Of a stretch of 64,000 bases of DNA, positions 32,586 through 40,805 are shown one piece after another. Source of the stretch: Betaproteobacteria bacterium (lineage in GTDB: Bacteria; Pseudomonadota; Gammaproteobacteria; Burkholderiales; Casimicrobiaceae); the NCBI GenBank assembly GCA_016716425.1, contig JADJWJ010000005.1:1-64000 (forward strand). Direction: 5' to 3'. A model generated the notes under the pieces. It was not told where the DNA came from. It saw only the letters and a list, made by a program, of their open reading frames with translations, and searched no databases. The stretch's first letter is position 1, and each line of letters begins with the position of its first letter. A program made the translations under genes and the position numbers.

Positions 32586-33077
32586 ATGACTTCCAGACAC
32601 TGGCTGTGCGCGGCGCTTGCCGGCGCGTCTTTCTCGCTCGCCGTGGCCGTGGCCGTCGCCGCGCCGCAGGTCGTCGGCGACGAGGCGTGCGCGCGCTACG
32701 CGGTCGACATCGAGTCGTTCGCGACGTGCGAGGACGGAAGGGTCGTGCGGCCGCAGGCGGCGCCGGAGAGCGCCGCTGCGCGCGGCGTCCCCGTCGCACT
32801 GCAGGTCGTCGGCGACGAGGCGTGCGTGCGCCATGCGGTCGACATCGAAGCGTTCGCGACATGCGACGGCGGTCGGGTGGCGCGGCCCGCGGCCGCGGCG
32901 GTCGCGGCAATCCCGCTCGAGTCGCCGGCGGCGCAGCGCAGCGCCGCGAGCCCGTTCGCGCCGGACGCACGCCACCGCGAGGCGTGGCTGCGGGTGGCGG
33001 CCGTGCCGGGCGGCCGCGCAACCAACTGCGACGACGGACTGCCCGTCGCGCCGATGGCGGTCGCTCAGCGCTGGTAG
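32586..33077 (+). CDS. exported protein with two cysteine-pair repeats
   Basis: 163 aa, unrecognised. Signal peptide to about residue 26 (ALAGASFSLAVAVAVAAPQ). Then two copies of a ~30-residue unit: QVVGDEACARYAVDIESFAT, then QVVGDEACVRHAVDIEAFAT, each followed by C and GRV.RP. Each unit has two cysteines that could pair in the periplasm. A single further Cys lies near the C-terminus (TNCDDG). Its 3' end overlaps the convergent response regulator by 13 bp. Confidence 0.6.
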   Translation: MTSRHWLCAALAGASFSLAVAVAVAAPQVVGDEACARYAVDIESFATCEDGRVVRPQAAPESAAARGVPVALQVVGDEACVRHAVDIEAFATCDGGRVARPAAAAVAAIPLESPAAQRSAASPFAPDARHREAWLRVAAVPGGRATNCDDGLPVAPMAVAQRW

Positions 33078-33742
33078 CGCTGCGCGGCGACGACCGCCGC
33101 GGTCCGGTTGCGCACGTTCAGGGCGCGAAAGACCGCCAGCAGGTGCACCTTCACCGTGCCCTCCGTGATGCCGAGCTCGCGGGCGATGACCTTGTTCGAC
33201 TTGCCTTCGCCGAGCAGCCGCAGCACGTCGTACTGGCGCGCGGTGAGCCCGAGGCGATCGCCGCCGGCGCCGTTGCCGCCTTCGGCCGCGCCACGGGCGT
33301 CCCCGTGAACGAGCCGCGGCGGCACGTAGGTGCCGCCGGCCAGGATCAGCCGGACGGCGCTGACGATCACGTTCGCCGAGTCGGACTTGGGGATGAAGCC
33401 GCACACGCCCATCCGCAGGAGTTCGGCCACGGCGGCCGGGTCCTCGTCGGCGGACACCACGGCGACCGGGAGCTGCGGTGCGCGCGCGCGCACCGCGCGG
33501 ACCGTCGCGGTGCCCTCGGCGCCGGGCATGTGCAGGTCCATGAGGAGCAGGTCGAGCGAAGGCTCGTCCGCGACCAGCGCGAGCGTCGTCGCGGCGTCGA
33601 TCGCCTCGACGAAGCGGGTGCCCGGGCCAAGCGCCGCCAGCGCCGCCCTCAGTGCGGCGCGGACGATCGGGTGATCGTCGGCCAGCGCGATCACCGGGTC
33701 GAGGGCGCGTTCGTCGACCATGCTTCGGCGTGTTCGCGTCAT
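33065..33742 (-). CDS. NarL/FixJ-type (LuxR-HTH) response regulator
   Basis: 225 aa. Receiver about residues 16-130 (IALADDHPIVRAAL, phosphoacceptor in LLLMDLHMPG, Lys in GFIPKSD) and LuxR-type HTH about 160-220 (LTARQYDVLRLLGEGKSNKVIARELGITEGTVKVHLLAVFRALNV). ATG 33742, or ATG 33721 which would remove 7 residues. Divergent from the hybrid kinase 26 bp away, so they probably form a signalling pair. Confidence 0.88.
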   Translation of the reverse strand: MTRTRRSMVDERALDPVIALADDHPIVRAALRAALAALGPGTRFVEAIDAATTLALVADEPSLDLLLMDLHMPGAEGTATVRAVRARAPQLPVAVVSADEDPAAVAELLRMGVCGFIPKSDSANVIVSAVRLILAGGTYVPPRLVHGDARGAAEGGNGAGGDRLGLTARQYDVLRLLGEGKSNKVIARELGITEGTVKVHLLAVFRALNVRNRTAAVVAAQRYQR

Positions 33743-33768
33743 TGAGACGCGCGCCGATTATAGGCAGA

Positions 33769-36207
33769 ATGGCCCGCACCGCGTCGATGCGAATGTTCGC
33801 CTTGCGCTACGGAGGCGCCGCGCGCCGCCGCGTGCTCGCCAACATGCTTCGCGCGCCAAGCCTCCGCCGACTCCGCTCGCTGTTCTGCGGCACGGCCGCC
33901 ACCGCCGTCGCGCTGCTCGCGCCCGGTGCCGGGGCCGCTGCGCCCGACGGAATCCAGACGCTCACCGGGGGCATCTACGTCCGCGCCGACAGCCCCGTGC
34001 CGCCCGCCGCAGCGGACGGCACGGCGGTCGCGCTGCCGGACATCTGGAGCGACAACCACCCGGGCGCGATCGGTTCGGCGTGGTACCTGCTCGACTGGGA
34101 GATCGCGGACGTCCCGCGCCCGACGGCAGCCATCTACCTGACGGGAACGACGATGCCCGCCGAGGTGTTCGTCAACGGCCGACTCGTCGGCGCCACCGGC
34201 GCGTTCACCGGGCCGCGGCCGCGCAGCTACCAGTCGTCGCGGCTGTTCGTGATCCCGGTCGACGCCATCGTCCCCGGCCGCAACGTGGTCGCCGTGCACG
34301 TCTACGAGCGGTCGCGCGACGGCGGCGCGCTCGGACCCGTGCTGGTCGGACCCGAGCCCGCGCTGCGCGAACGGGCGCTCTCCGACCTCTTCGTGCACAC
34401 GCTGGGCCCGGCCGTTGTCAGCGCGACCATCGTCGTGCTGGGGGTCTTCATCCTCGTGCTGTGGCTGCGCCGCCGCAATCCGACGTACGGGCTGTTCGGC
34501 ATCGCCGCGCTGCTGTGGGGCGTGCACACGGGGATGTCGCTGCTGGCGGAGCCGCCGCTGCCGCAGCCGCACTGGGCCATCGCGTGGACGGCGGTCTACA
34601 TCCTGTTCGTCGCTTTGCTGTGCCTGTTCTGCCTGCGCTTCGCCGAGCGCGACTGGCCGGCCTACCGGCGCGCCGTCGTCGCGTACACGCTGGCGGTGCC
34701 GCTGCTGCTCTACGCGGCGGCGTGGGCCGGCGCGCTGTACCCGGCGAGCGTCGTCGTCCGGCTGGGCGCCATCGTGTTCGTGCTGGTCGCGTTCACCGCG
34801 GTGGCGCGCTACGCGCTCGCGCGGCGCGACGTCGAGAGCACGCTGCTACTCGTGGCCGGCGGCGTCGCGATCGTGTTTGCCATCCACGACTGGCTCGCCG
34901 CGCAGAGTCCGACCGAGATCCGGCCGGTGATGCTCGTCCCCTACTCCGGGCTCGCGTTCCTGCTGCTGGTCGGCTGGATCCTCACCGATCGCTTCGTGCG
35001 CGCGCTGAACGAGTACGAGGCGCTCAACGCGGGGCTCGAGGCCCGGGTCGCCGAGAAGAGCGAGGCGCTCGAGGCGCAGTTGGAGCAGACGCGCGCCGCG
35101 CGCGACGCGGCGGAGACGGCCAACCGCGCGAAGACGCGCTTCCTCGCCGCCGCGAGCCACGACCTGCGGCAGCCGCTGCACGCGTTGGGCCTCTTCGCCG
35201 CGCGGCTGTCGGACCGCACGCGCGACCCGGAGGACACCGCGCTCGTTGCGCGCATCGCGACGTCCGTCGCCTCGCTCGAGTCGCTGTTCTCCGCGCTGCT
35301 CGACATCTCGCGGCTGGAGGCCGGCGTCGTCGCGGCGGACGCACGCGCGGTCGCGCTCGACCCGCTGTTCGCGCGGCTGGCCAACGACTTCGCGCCGGAG
35401 GCCATCGAGAACGGCCTGCGCTTCGCGGTGGTGCCGACGCGGTGCACGGTGCGCTCCGACCCGGTGCTGCTCGAGCGCATCCTGCGCAACCTCGTCGCCA
35501 ACGCGCTGCGCTACACGCGCGAAGGGGGCGTCGTCGTGGGCGCGCGGCGGCGCGGCACGCAGGTGGCGATCGAAGTGTGGGACAGCGGCCCGGGCATCGC
35601 GCCGGAGCATCTCGACCGCGTCTTCGAGGAGTTCTACCAGGTCGGCAACCCCGAGCGCGACCGCTCGCGCGGGCTGGGGCTCGGGCTCGCGATCGTGCGG
35701 CGGCTCGCGAAGCTCCTCGGCCACGACATCGACGTCGTCTCGCAGCCCGGTCGCGGGTCGGTATTCCGCCTGCGCGTCGCCGCGGCGCCCGCCGCCGCCG
35801 TCGCGTCGGCCGCGGCCGCGCCGTCGCCACCGGGCGACCCCCTTGCCGGCAGGCGCGTACTCGTGATCGACGACGAGGAGCCGGTGCGTGAAGGCATGCG
35901 GCAGACGCTCGTCGCGTGGCGGTGCACGCCGGTGCTCGCCGCCGACGCCGACGCGGCGGTCGCCGCCTGCGCGGGTGTGGCCCCCGACGCGATGGTCGTC
36001 GACTACCGGCTGCCTCTGGGCCGCAGCGGCATCGACGCGATCGCTGCCGTCCGGGCGGCGCTGGGTCGCGACGTCCCGGCGATCGTCGTGTCCGGCGAGA
36101 GCGCGAGCGACCAGATCGCGCGCATCCGCGACGCAGGCTTCACGCTGCTCTTCAAGCCGGTCGCGCCGGCGAAGCTGCGCGCGGCGCTCGCCCACATGCT
36201 CGCCTGA
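33769..36207 (+). CDS. 7TM-DISM hybrid sensor histidine kinase/response regulator
   Basis: About 812 aa from ATG 33769 (ATG 33844 would put a clean signal peptide first). Order: signal region; periplasmic galactose-binding-like domain (WYLLDWEIADV...VFVNGRLVGATGAF); seven membrane helices; coiled coil (EARVAEKSEALEAQLEQTRAARDAAETA split by linker); HisKA with SHDLRQPLHALGLF; HATPase (NLVANALRYTREGG, DSGPGIAP, GLGLGLAIV); C-terminal receiver (VVDYRLPLGRSG). 7TM-DISM kinases sense extracytoplasmic ligands, often carbohydrates or carboxylates. Ligand unknown. Confidence 0.88.
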   Translation: MARTASMRMFALRYGGAARRRVLANMLRAPSLRRLRSLFCGTAATAVALLAPGAGAAAPDGIQTLTGGIYVRADSPVPPAAADGTAVALPDIWSDNHPGAIGSAWYLLDWEIADVPRPTAAIYLTGTTMPAEVFVNGRLVGATGAFTGPRPRSYQSSRLFVIPVDAIVPGRNVVAVHVYERSRDGGALGPVLVGPEPALRERALSDLFVHTLGPAVVSATIVVLGVFILVLWLRRRNPTYGLFGIAALLWGVHTGMSLLAEPPLPQPHWAIAWTAVYILFVALLCLFCLRFAERDWPAYRRAVVAYTLAVPLLLYAAAWAGALYPASVVVRLGAIVFVLVAFTAVARYALARRDVESTLLLVAGGVAIVFAIHDWLAAQSPTEIRPVMLVPYSGLAFLLLVGWILTDRFVRALNEYEALNAGLEARVAEKSEALEAQLEQTRAARDAAETANRAKTRFLAAASHDLRQPLHALGLFAARLSDRTRDPEDTALVARIATSVASLESLFSALLDISRLEAGVVAADARAVALDPLFARLANDFAPEAIENGLRFAVVPTRCTVRSDPVLLERILRNLVANALRYTREGGVVVGARRRGTQVAIEVWDSGPGIAPEHLDRVFEEFYQVGNPERDRSRGLGLGLAIVRRLAKLLGHDIDVVSQPGRGSVFRLRVAAAPAAAVASAAAAPSPPGDPLAGRRVLVIDDEEPVREGMRQTLVAWRCTPVLAADADAAVAACAGVAPDAMVVDYRLPLGRSGIDAIAAVRAALGRDVPAIVVSGESASDQIARIRDAGFTLLFKPVAPAKLRAALAHMLA

Positions 36208-36217
36208 AGCAACCGAA

Positions 36218-36238
36218 CAATCGAGCCAGGCTCGATTG
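36218..36238. terminator. hairpin between convergent kinase and phasin genes
   Basis: Perfect 9-bp arms CAATCGAGC and GCTCGATTG with loop CAG, 11 nt after the kinase stop. There is no T-run on either side, so it may be a weak bidirectional terminator or just a 3' stabilising hairpin. Confidence 0.5.
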
Positions 36239-36267
36239 GTACGGCTGCGCGGGGCGCGCCGCGGGCG

Positions 36268-36951
36268 CTAGCGCTTCATCCCGGGCATCAGCCGCGCGAA
36301 GTCGCCCATCACGCGCTGCATCGACTCGAACGCGTTGCCGCCCGACGAGACCACGCCCTGCATCGCCTGGATGACGTTCTGCATCGGCCGCAGGTCGGGC
36401 ATCATCGACATCGCCGACTTCGCTTCCCTGACGCCCGGCACGCCCGACATCTGGTCCTCCATCATCGCGAACAGGCGCTTCTGCATCTCGACGATCATGT
36501 CGAACATCTGACCCCAGTAGCGCATCGCATGCTCCATCGCCTCCTGCGACGACGTCTGGCCGGCGGCCATCATCTCGTCCGGGGAACCGGCCTCGGCAGC
36601 GCGGCGCGCGGCCTTGCGGCCCATCGCACGGGCCTGCTCCTCGCCCTCGAACTGCAGGCGGCGGAGCTTCGCGGTGTTCTCCATCGCGGCGTTGATGATG
36701 TCGAGCGCCATCTTCGCATTGGTCTTGTACAGGTCGATCGCCTGCTCGGGCGTCATCAGCTTTGCCATCTTCGAGAAGTCGCGCATGCCGGCCATCGCCT
36801 CGGCGTCGAACGCCGGGAACGCGGTGGATTGGGGCGCGGCCTTCGGCGCCGCGCGCTTCGCGGCGCGCTTCTTCGCCGGCTTCCTGCGCGCGGACTTAGC
36901 GGCGGGCTGCGGGGCGGACTTGGGCGTTGCCGCCGGTGCTCTCTTCGCCAT
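36268..36951 (-). CDS. phasin-family protein with Lys/Ala-rich (histone H1-like) N-terminus
   Basis: 227 aa. The first ~45 residues are Lys/Ala/Pro-rich (PAKKRAAKRAAPKAAP). Then comes the phasin-like helical domain with MTPEQAIDLYKTNAKMALDIINAAMENT and AMEHAMRYWGQMFDMIVEMQKRLFAMM. Such proteins coat polyhydroxybutyrate granules; the basic arm resembles PhaM/PhaF proteins that attach granules to DNA. Isolated gene; carbon storage role inferred. Confidence 0.78.
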   Translation of the reverse strand: MAKRAPAATPKSAPQPAAKSARRKPAKKRAAKRAAPKAAPQSTAFPAFDAEAMAGMRDFSKMAKLMTPEQAIDLYKTNAKMALDIINAAMENTAKLRRLQFEGEEQARAMGRKAARRAAEAGSPDEMMAAGQTSSQEAMEHAMRYWGQMFDMIVEMQKRLFAMMEDQMSGVPGVREAKSAMSMMPDLRPMQNVIQAMQGVVSSGGNAFESMQRVMGDFARLMPGMKR

Positions 36952-37115
36952 GATGGGCTCCTGACGTGGACGGACTGCGTGAATGTCGATCTGACTCCCA
37001 ATCGCCGGCCGGCGTCAAGGGCGTTCGCGCAAGGAACGCGCAGATCGCGTGCTAGCATCACGCGCGCAACCGGCGGCCCGATTCCGCGGCGGCCGTGCAC
37101 TACCGGGGGACGACG

Positions 37116-38294
37116 ATGACGGATCTCAAGGCGCGGTTCGGCCGGCCGCTGCGGCTCGGCGTGGTCGGCGGCGGGCCCGACTCGTGGATCGGCCGGATGC
37201 ACCGCGGCGCGGCGGAGTTCGACGGCTGGTGGCGGTGCGCGGCCGGCGTGTTCTCGAGCGACGAGGCGCGCTCGCGCGCTGCCGGCGTCGCGATGGGTTT
37301 CGCCGCCGAGCGCAGCTACGGCTCCGTCGACGAGATGCTCGCCCGCGAGCAGGCGCGGCCCGACGGCATCGACGCCGTCGCCATCATGACGCCGAACGAC
37401 ACGCACTACCCGTTCGCGGCCGCAGCGCTCGCGGCCGGGCTCGACGTCGTCTGCGACAAGCCGGTCACCGACGACTTCGGTCAGGCGTGCGACCTGGTCG
37501 CGCGCACGCGCGCCGGCGGCCGGCTGTTCGCGGTCGCGCACGCCTACAGCGCGTACCCGATGACCCGCTGGGCGCGCCACCTCGTGGCCGACGGCATGCT
37601 GGGGCCGGTGCGGCTGGTGCAGGTCGAGTACATCCAGAGCGGCCTCGCCACCCGCCTCGAGGAGGGCCCGCAGAACAACCGGCTGCGCTGGGTGCTCGAC
37701 CCGCAGCGCAGCGGGCAGGCGCTGGTGATGAGCGCGATCGGCTGCCACGCGCAGCACCTGGCGTCGTTCGCGGCCGGCGCCAACGTCGCACGCGTCGTCG
37801 CCGACGTCGGCACGCTGCTGCCCGGACGCCGCGTGATCGACCACGTGTCGGCGCTGCTCGAGTTCGCCGGCGGCGCGCGCGGCACGTTCACCGTCACGCA
37901 GGCCGCCGCCGGCGGCGAGAACGACATCCGGCTGCGCGTGTTCGGCGAGCGCGGCAACCTCGCGTGGTCGCACCGCGACTGCTCGTACCTCGACGTCGCG
38001 CTGCAGGGCGAGCCCGCGCGCCGGTACGGGCGCGGCGACCCGTTCCTGCCGCCGACCATCGTCGCCGCCGGCCGCACGCCGCGCGGCCACCCGGAAGGCC
38101 TGCGCGAGGCGTTCGCGAACATCTACGCGGAAGTCGCGCAGGAACGGATGGCGCGCGCGCTGGGAGAGCCGGTGCCGGCGTTCCCGTATCCGCGCATCGA
38201 GGACGGCGCGCACACGATGGCGTTCATCGAGGCGTGCCTGGCCTCGCAGCGCAGCGGCCGCTGGGAAGCGGTCGCCCGCCTGCCGCAACCCTAG
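37116..38294 (+). CDS. Gfo/Idh/MocA-family oxidoreductase
   Basis: 392 aa. N-terminal Rossmann motif RLGVVGGGPDSWIG, the conserved CDKPVT (catalytic Lys) and the second-domain SAIGCHAQHL. ATG 37116 with GGGGGA upstream; GTG 37095 is also open. NAD(P)-dependent dehydrogenase of sugars, inositols or related compounds; substrate unknown and no pathway neighbours. Confidence 0.82.
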   Translation: MTDLKARFGRPLRLGVVGGGPDSWIGRMHRGAAEFDGWWRCAAGVFSSDEARSRAAGVAMGFAAERSYGSVDEMLAREQARPDGIDAVAIMTPNDTHYPFAAAALAAGLDVVCDKPVTDDFGQACDLVARTRAGGRLFAVAHAYSAYPMTRWARHLVADGMLGPVRLVQVEYIQSGLATRLEEGPQNNRLRWVLDPQRSGQALVMSAIGCHAQHLASFAAGANVARVVADVGTLLPGRRVIDHVSALLEFAGGARGTFTVTQAAAGGENDIRLRVFGERGNLAWSHRDCSYLDVALQGEPARRYGRGDPFLPPTIVAAGRTPRGHPEGLREAFANIYAEVAQERMARALGEPVPAFPYPRIEDGAHTMAFIEACLASQRSGRWEAVARLPQP

Positions 38295-38576
38295 GCTGAA
38301 ACCGCCCCTGCGCTCGCGGCCTCCCGAGCCGCCCGCGCGCGAAGGCGACGGCCGACACGTTGCCGTCCGCATGCCGCGGCAGACCGGGGAGGCCGCGGCC
38401 GGTCGGTCGCTCGGGGCCGCCCGCCGCGCCGCGCGGTGGGAACCCCGTTGATCCACGTCAACACCCCCCGCCAGGGTGCGTGTCAGCATTCCCGCGACTT
38501 CCGGCCGGGCCACCGCATCCGGCGGCGCCCGCGCCTCCCGGAAGCCGTCCACCACCGCACATCGCATGGACGCCCG
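38295..38576. promoter_or_regulatory. upstream region of the multiheme cytochrome module
   Basis: 282 bp without a gene. Holds the FNR-like box at 38448-38461; otherwise GC-rich sequence with no clear sigma-70 promoter. Confidence 0.5.
38448..38461. promoter_or_regulatory. FNR-type box, one mismatch
   Basis: TTGATCCACGTCAA differs from TTGAT-N4-ATCAA at one base. It lies 116-129 bp upstream of the 11-heme cytochrome ATG, a reasonable place for anaerobic activation of a respiratory module. Confidence 0.5.
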
Positions 38577-39821
38577 ATGATCACCCCCCGATCGCTCCTC
38601 GTGGCGTTTGCGTGCTTCCTGCTGCTCGGCGCCGCCTCCCCCGCGACGCACGCCGCGAGCCCGCCCGCCGCCCCTGCGCCGAACGACGCGTGCCTGATGT
38701 GCCACGCAGACAAGGACGCCAAATCCGCCGCCGGCAAATCGATCGGCGTCGACGCCGACCGCTTCAAGGCCTCGGTGCACGGCGAGCTGCAGCTCAAGTG
38801 CACCGACTGCCACGCCGGGCTCTCGCCGCAGAAGCTGCCGCACGCAGACAACGTCGCGCCGGTGAACTGCGCGACGTGCCACGACAAGGCCGCCGCCGAG
38901 TACGCCGGCACCGTGCACGGCGTCGCGCGCAAGGGCGGCAACACCGTCGCGGCCGCCTGCACCGACTGCCACGGCACGCACGACATCCTGCGGTCGAAGG
39001 ACCCGCAGTCGCGGACGAACCATGCCAACGTCGAGGCCACGTGCGCGAAGTGCCACGGCAGCGACGCCATCGTCGCGCAGGCGAAGCTTCCCGGCGGCAA
39101 CGTCGCGTCGAAGTTCCACGACAGCATCCACGGCAAGGCGCTGAAGGGTGCGGCGCAGGGGTCGGCGCCGACGTGCTCGAACTGCCACGGCGCGCACAGC
39201 ATCCGGCCGAAGTCGGACGAGAAGAGCAGCGTCGCGCGGGCGAAGATCCCCGACACCTGCGGCAGCTGTCACAAGCCCGAGCTGGCGGCGTTCCAGAACG
39301 GCAGGCACGGCAAGCTCCGGCAGGACGGCGTGGTCGCCGGTCCGGGCTGCACCGACTGCCACAGCGCCCACGCGATCCAGCAGCACACGGCCGCCAACTT
39401 CCAGACCGAGGTCATCAAGGAGTGCGGGACCTGCCACTCCGACTACCTCAAGACCTACCGCGACACGTTCCACGGACAGGTGACCGAACTGGGCTACGCA
39501 CGGATGGCGACGTGCGCGTCGTGCCACGGCGCGCACGACGTGCGGCCCGCATCGGACCCGGCGTCGAAGGTGTCGAAGGAGAATCGCCTGAAGACGTGCC
39601 AGGCGTGCCACGCCGGCGCGTCGGCGAACTTCGCGAGCTTCGATCCACATGCGAACCGCCACGACAAGGCGCGCGATCCCGTCTACTACTACGCCGCGCT
39701 GTTCATGGAACTGCTGCTGTTCGGCGTGTTCGCTTTCTTCGGCGTGCACACGGTGCTCTGGCTCTACCGCGAGCTCGCCGTCAAGTTCGGCGGCGGCGGC
39801 CGCCACGGGGGACCACGATGA
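38577..39821 (+). CDS. exported 11-heme cytochrome c with C-terminal membrane helix
   Basis: 414 aa. Signal peptide to about residue 24, then eleven CXXCH motifs (CLMCH, CTDCH, CATCH, CTDCH, CAKCH, CSNCH, CGSCH, CTDCH, CGTCH, CASCH, CQACH), and one helix near residues 372-397. Its TGA overlaps the ATG of the cytochrome b gene (ATGA). Such c/b pairs resemble CbcL-type quinol:cytochrome c reductases and other c3-family respiratory modules. The terminal acceptor is not identifiable. Confidence 0.88.
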   Translation: MITPRSLLVAFACFLLLGAASPATHAASPPAAPAPNDACLMCHADKDAKSAAGKSIGVDADRFKASVHGELQLKCTDCHAGLSPQKLPHADNVAPVNCATCHDKAAAEYAGTVHGVARKGGNTVAAACTDCHGTHDILRSKDPQSRTNHANVEATCAKCHGSDAIVAQAKLPGGNVASKFHDSIHGKALKGAAQGSAPTCSNCHGAHSIRPKSDEKSSVARAKIPDTCGSCHKPELAAFQNGRHGKLRQDGVVAGPGCTDCHSAHAIQQHTAANFQTEVIKECGTCHSDYLKTYRDTFHGQVTELGYARMATCASCHGAHDVRPASDPASKVSKENRLKTCQACHAGASANFASFDPHANRHDKARDPVYYYAALFMELLLFGVFAFFGVHTVLWLYRELAVKFGGGGRHGGPR

Positions 39822-40687
39822 CCACCGCGACGACCACGCCTGCGTCCGCCCCGGCATCGGTCGCCGGAATGACGCAGCGCTACTACCGGCGTTTCACCGG
39901 CATCGAGCGCGTCATGCACGCGGCGCTGATGCTGACGTTCGTCGGCTGCGCGCTGTCCGGGCTGCCGCTGATCTACTCCGATCAGGCGTGGGCGCGCACG
40001 CTCGCGCGCCTGCTCGGAGGCTTCGAGGGCGCCGGGCTCATCCACCGCATCTGCGCATTCGTGATGATTGTCGTGTTCGTCAGCCACGTCGTGCTCGTGT
40101 TCTGGAAGGCGCTCGCCGGCGGGCGCCTCAAGTCCGTCTTCTGGGGCCCCGACTCGATGGTGCCGCAGCCGCAGGACGCCTTCGACCTCTGGAACAACTT
40201 CAAGTGGTTCGTCGGCCGCGGTCCGCAGCCGAAGTTCGACCGCTGGACGTACTGGGAGAAGTTCGACTACTGGGCGGTATTCTGGGGGATGTTCATCATC
40301 GGCGGGTCGGGGCTCCTGCTGTGGTTCCCGCTGTTCTTCGCGAAGTTCCTGCCCGGCTGGATGTTCAACATCGCCGCGCTCATCCACGGCGAGGAGGCGC
40401 TGCTGGCCGTCGGCTTCATCTTCACCTTCCACTTCTTCAACGGGCACGTGCGGCCGGCGAAGTTCCCGATGGACACCGTGATCTTCACCGGGCGCATCTC
40501 CGAGCGCGAGATGAAGGAGGAGCGGCTGGTCGAGTACGAGCGGCTCGCGCGCGACGGTCGGCTGGCGGCCAAGGAGGCGGCCCCGCCGACGGCTGAGTCG
40601 CAGTGGTTCGGCTGGGTCGTGGGCGGGGCGGCGCTGCTGCTCGGCATCGTCGCGATCCTGTTGATCGTCTACAGCGTATTCACGTAA
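39818..40687 (+). CDS. cytochrome b (formate dehydrogenase gamma/HydC-like) membrane subunit
   Basis: 289 aa. Four to five helices with histidines suitable for two hemes b: RVMHAALM, LIHRICAFVMIVVFVSHVVLVFW, LIHGEEALLAVGFIFTFHFFNGH. Typical of the diheme b family that links the quinone pool to periplasmic redox proteins. A further C-terminal helix (WVVGGAALLLGIVAILLIVYSV). Coupled to the 11-heme cytochrome, so the two should form one quinol oxidase or reductase complex. Confidence 0.85.
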   Translation: MTTATTTPASAPASVAGMTQRYYRRFTGIERVMHAALMLTFVGCALSGLPLIYSDQAWARTLARLLGGFEGAGLIHRICAFVMIVVFVSHVVLVFWKALAGGRLKSVFWGPDSMVPQPQDAFDLWNNFKWFVGRGPQPKFDRWTYWEKFDYWAVFWGMFIIGGSGLLLWFPLFFAKFLPGWMFNIAALIHGEEALLAVGFIFTFHFFNGHVRPAKFPMDTVIFTGRISEREMKEERLVEYERLARDGRLAAKEAAPPTAESQWFGWVVGGAALLLGIVAILLIVYSVFT

Positions 40688-40805
40688 CCTTCGCGGGGCC
40701 GGCGGAAGCGGTCGGCGCAGCGGAAGGAAGTGACGGGCCCCGCGCGGGCCCGTCGTGCAGCGCGCCGGCCGCGACGGCGCCGGGCAGGGACTCGAGGGGA
40801 TGGCG

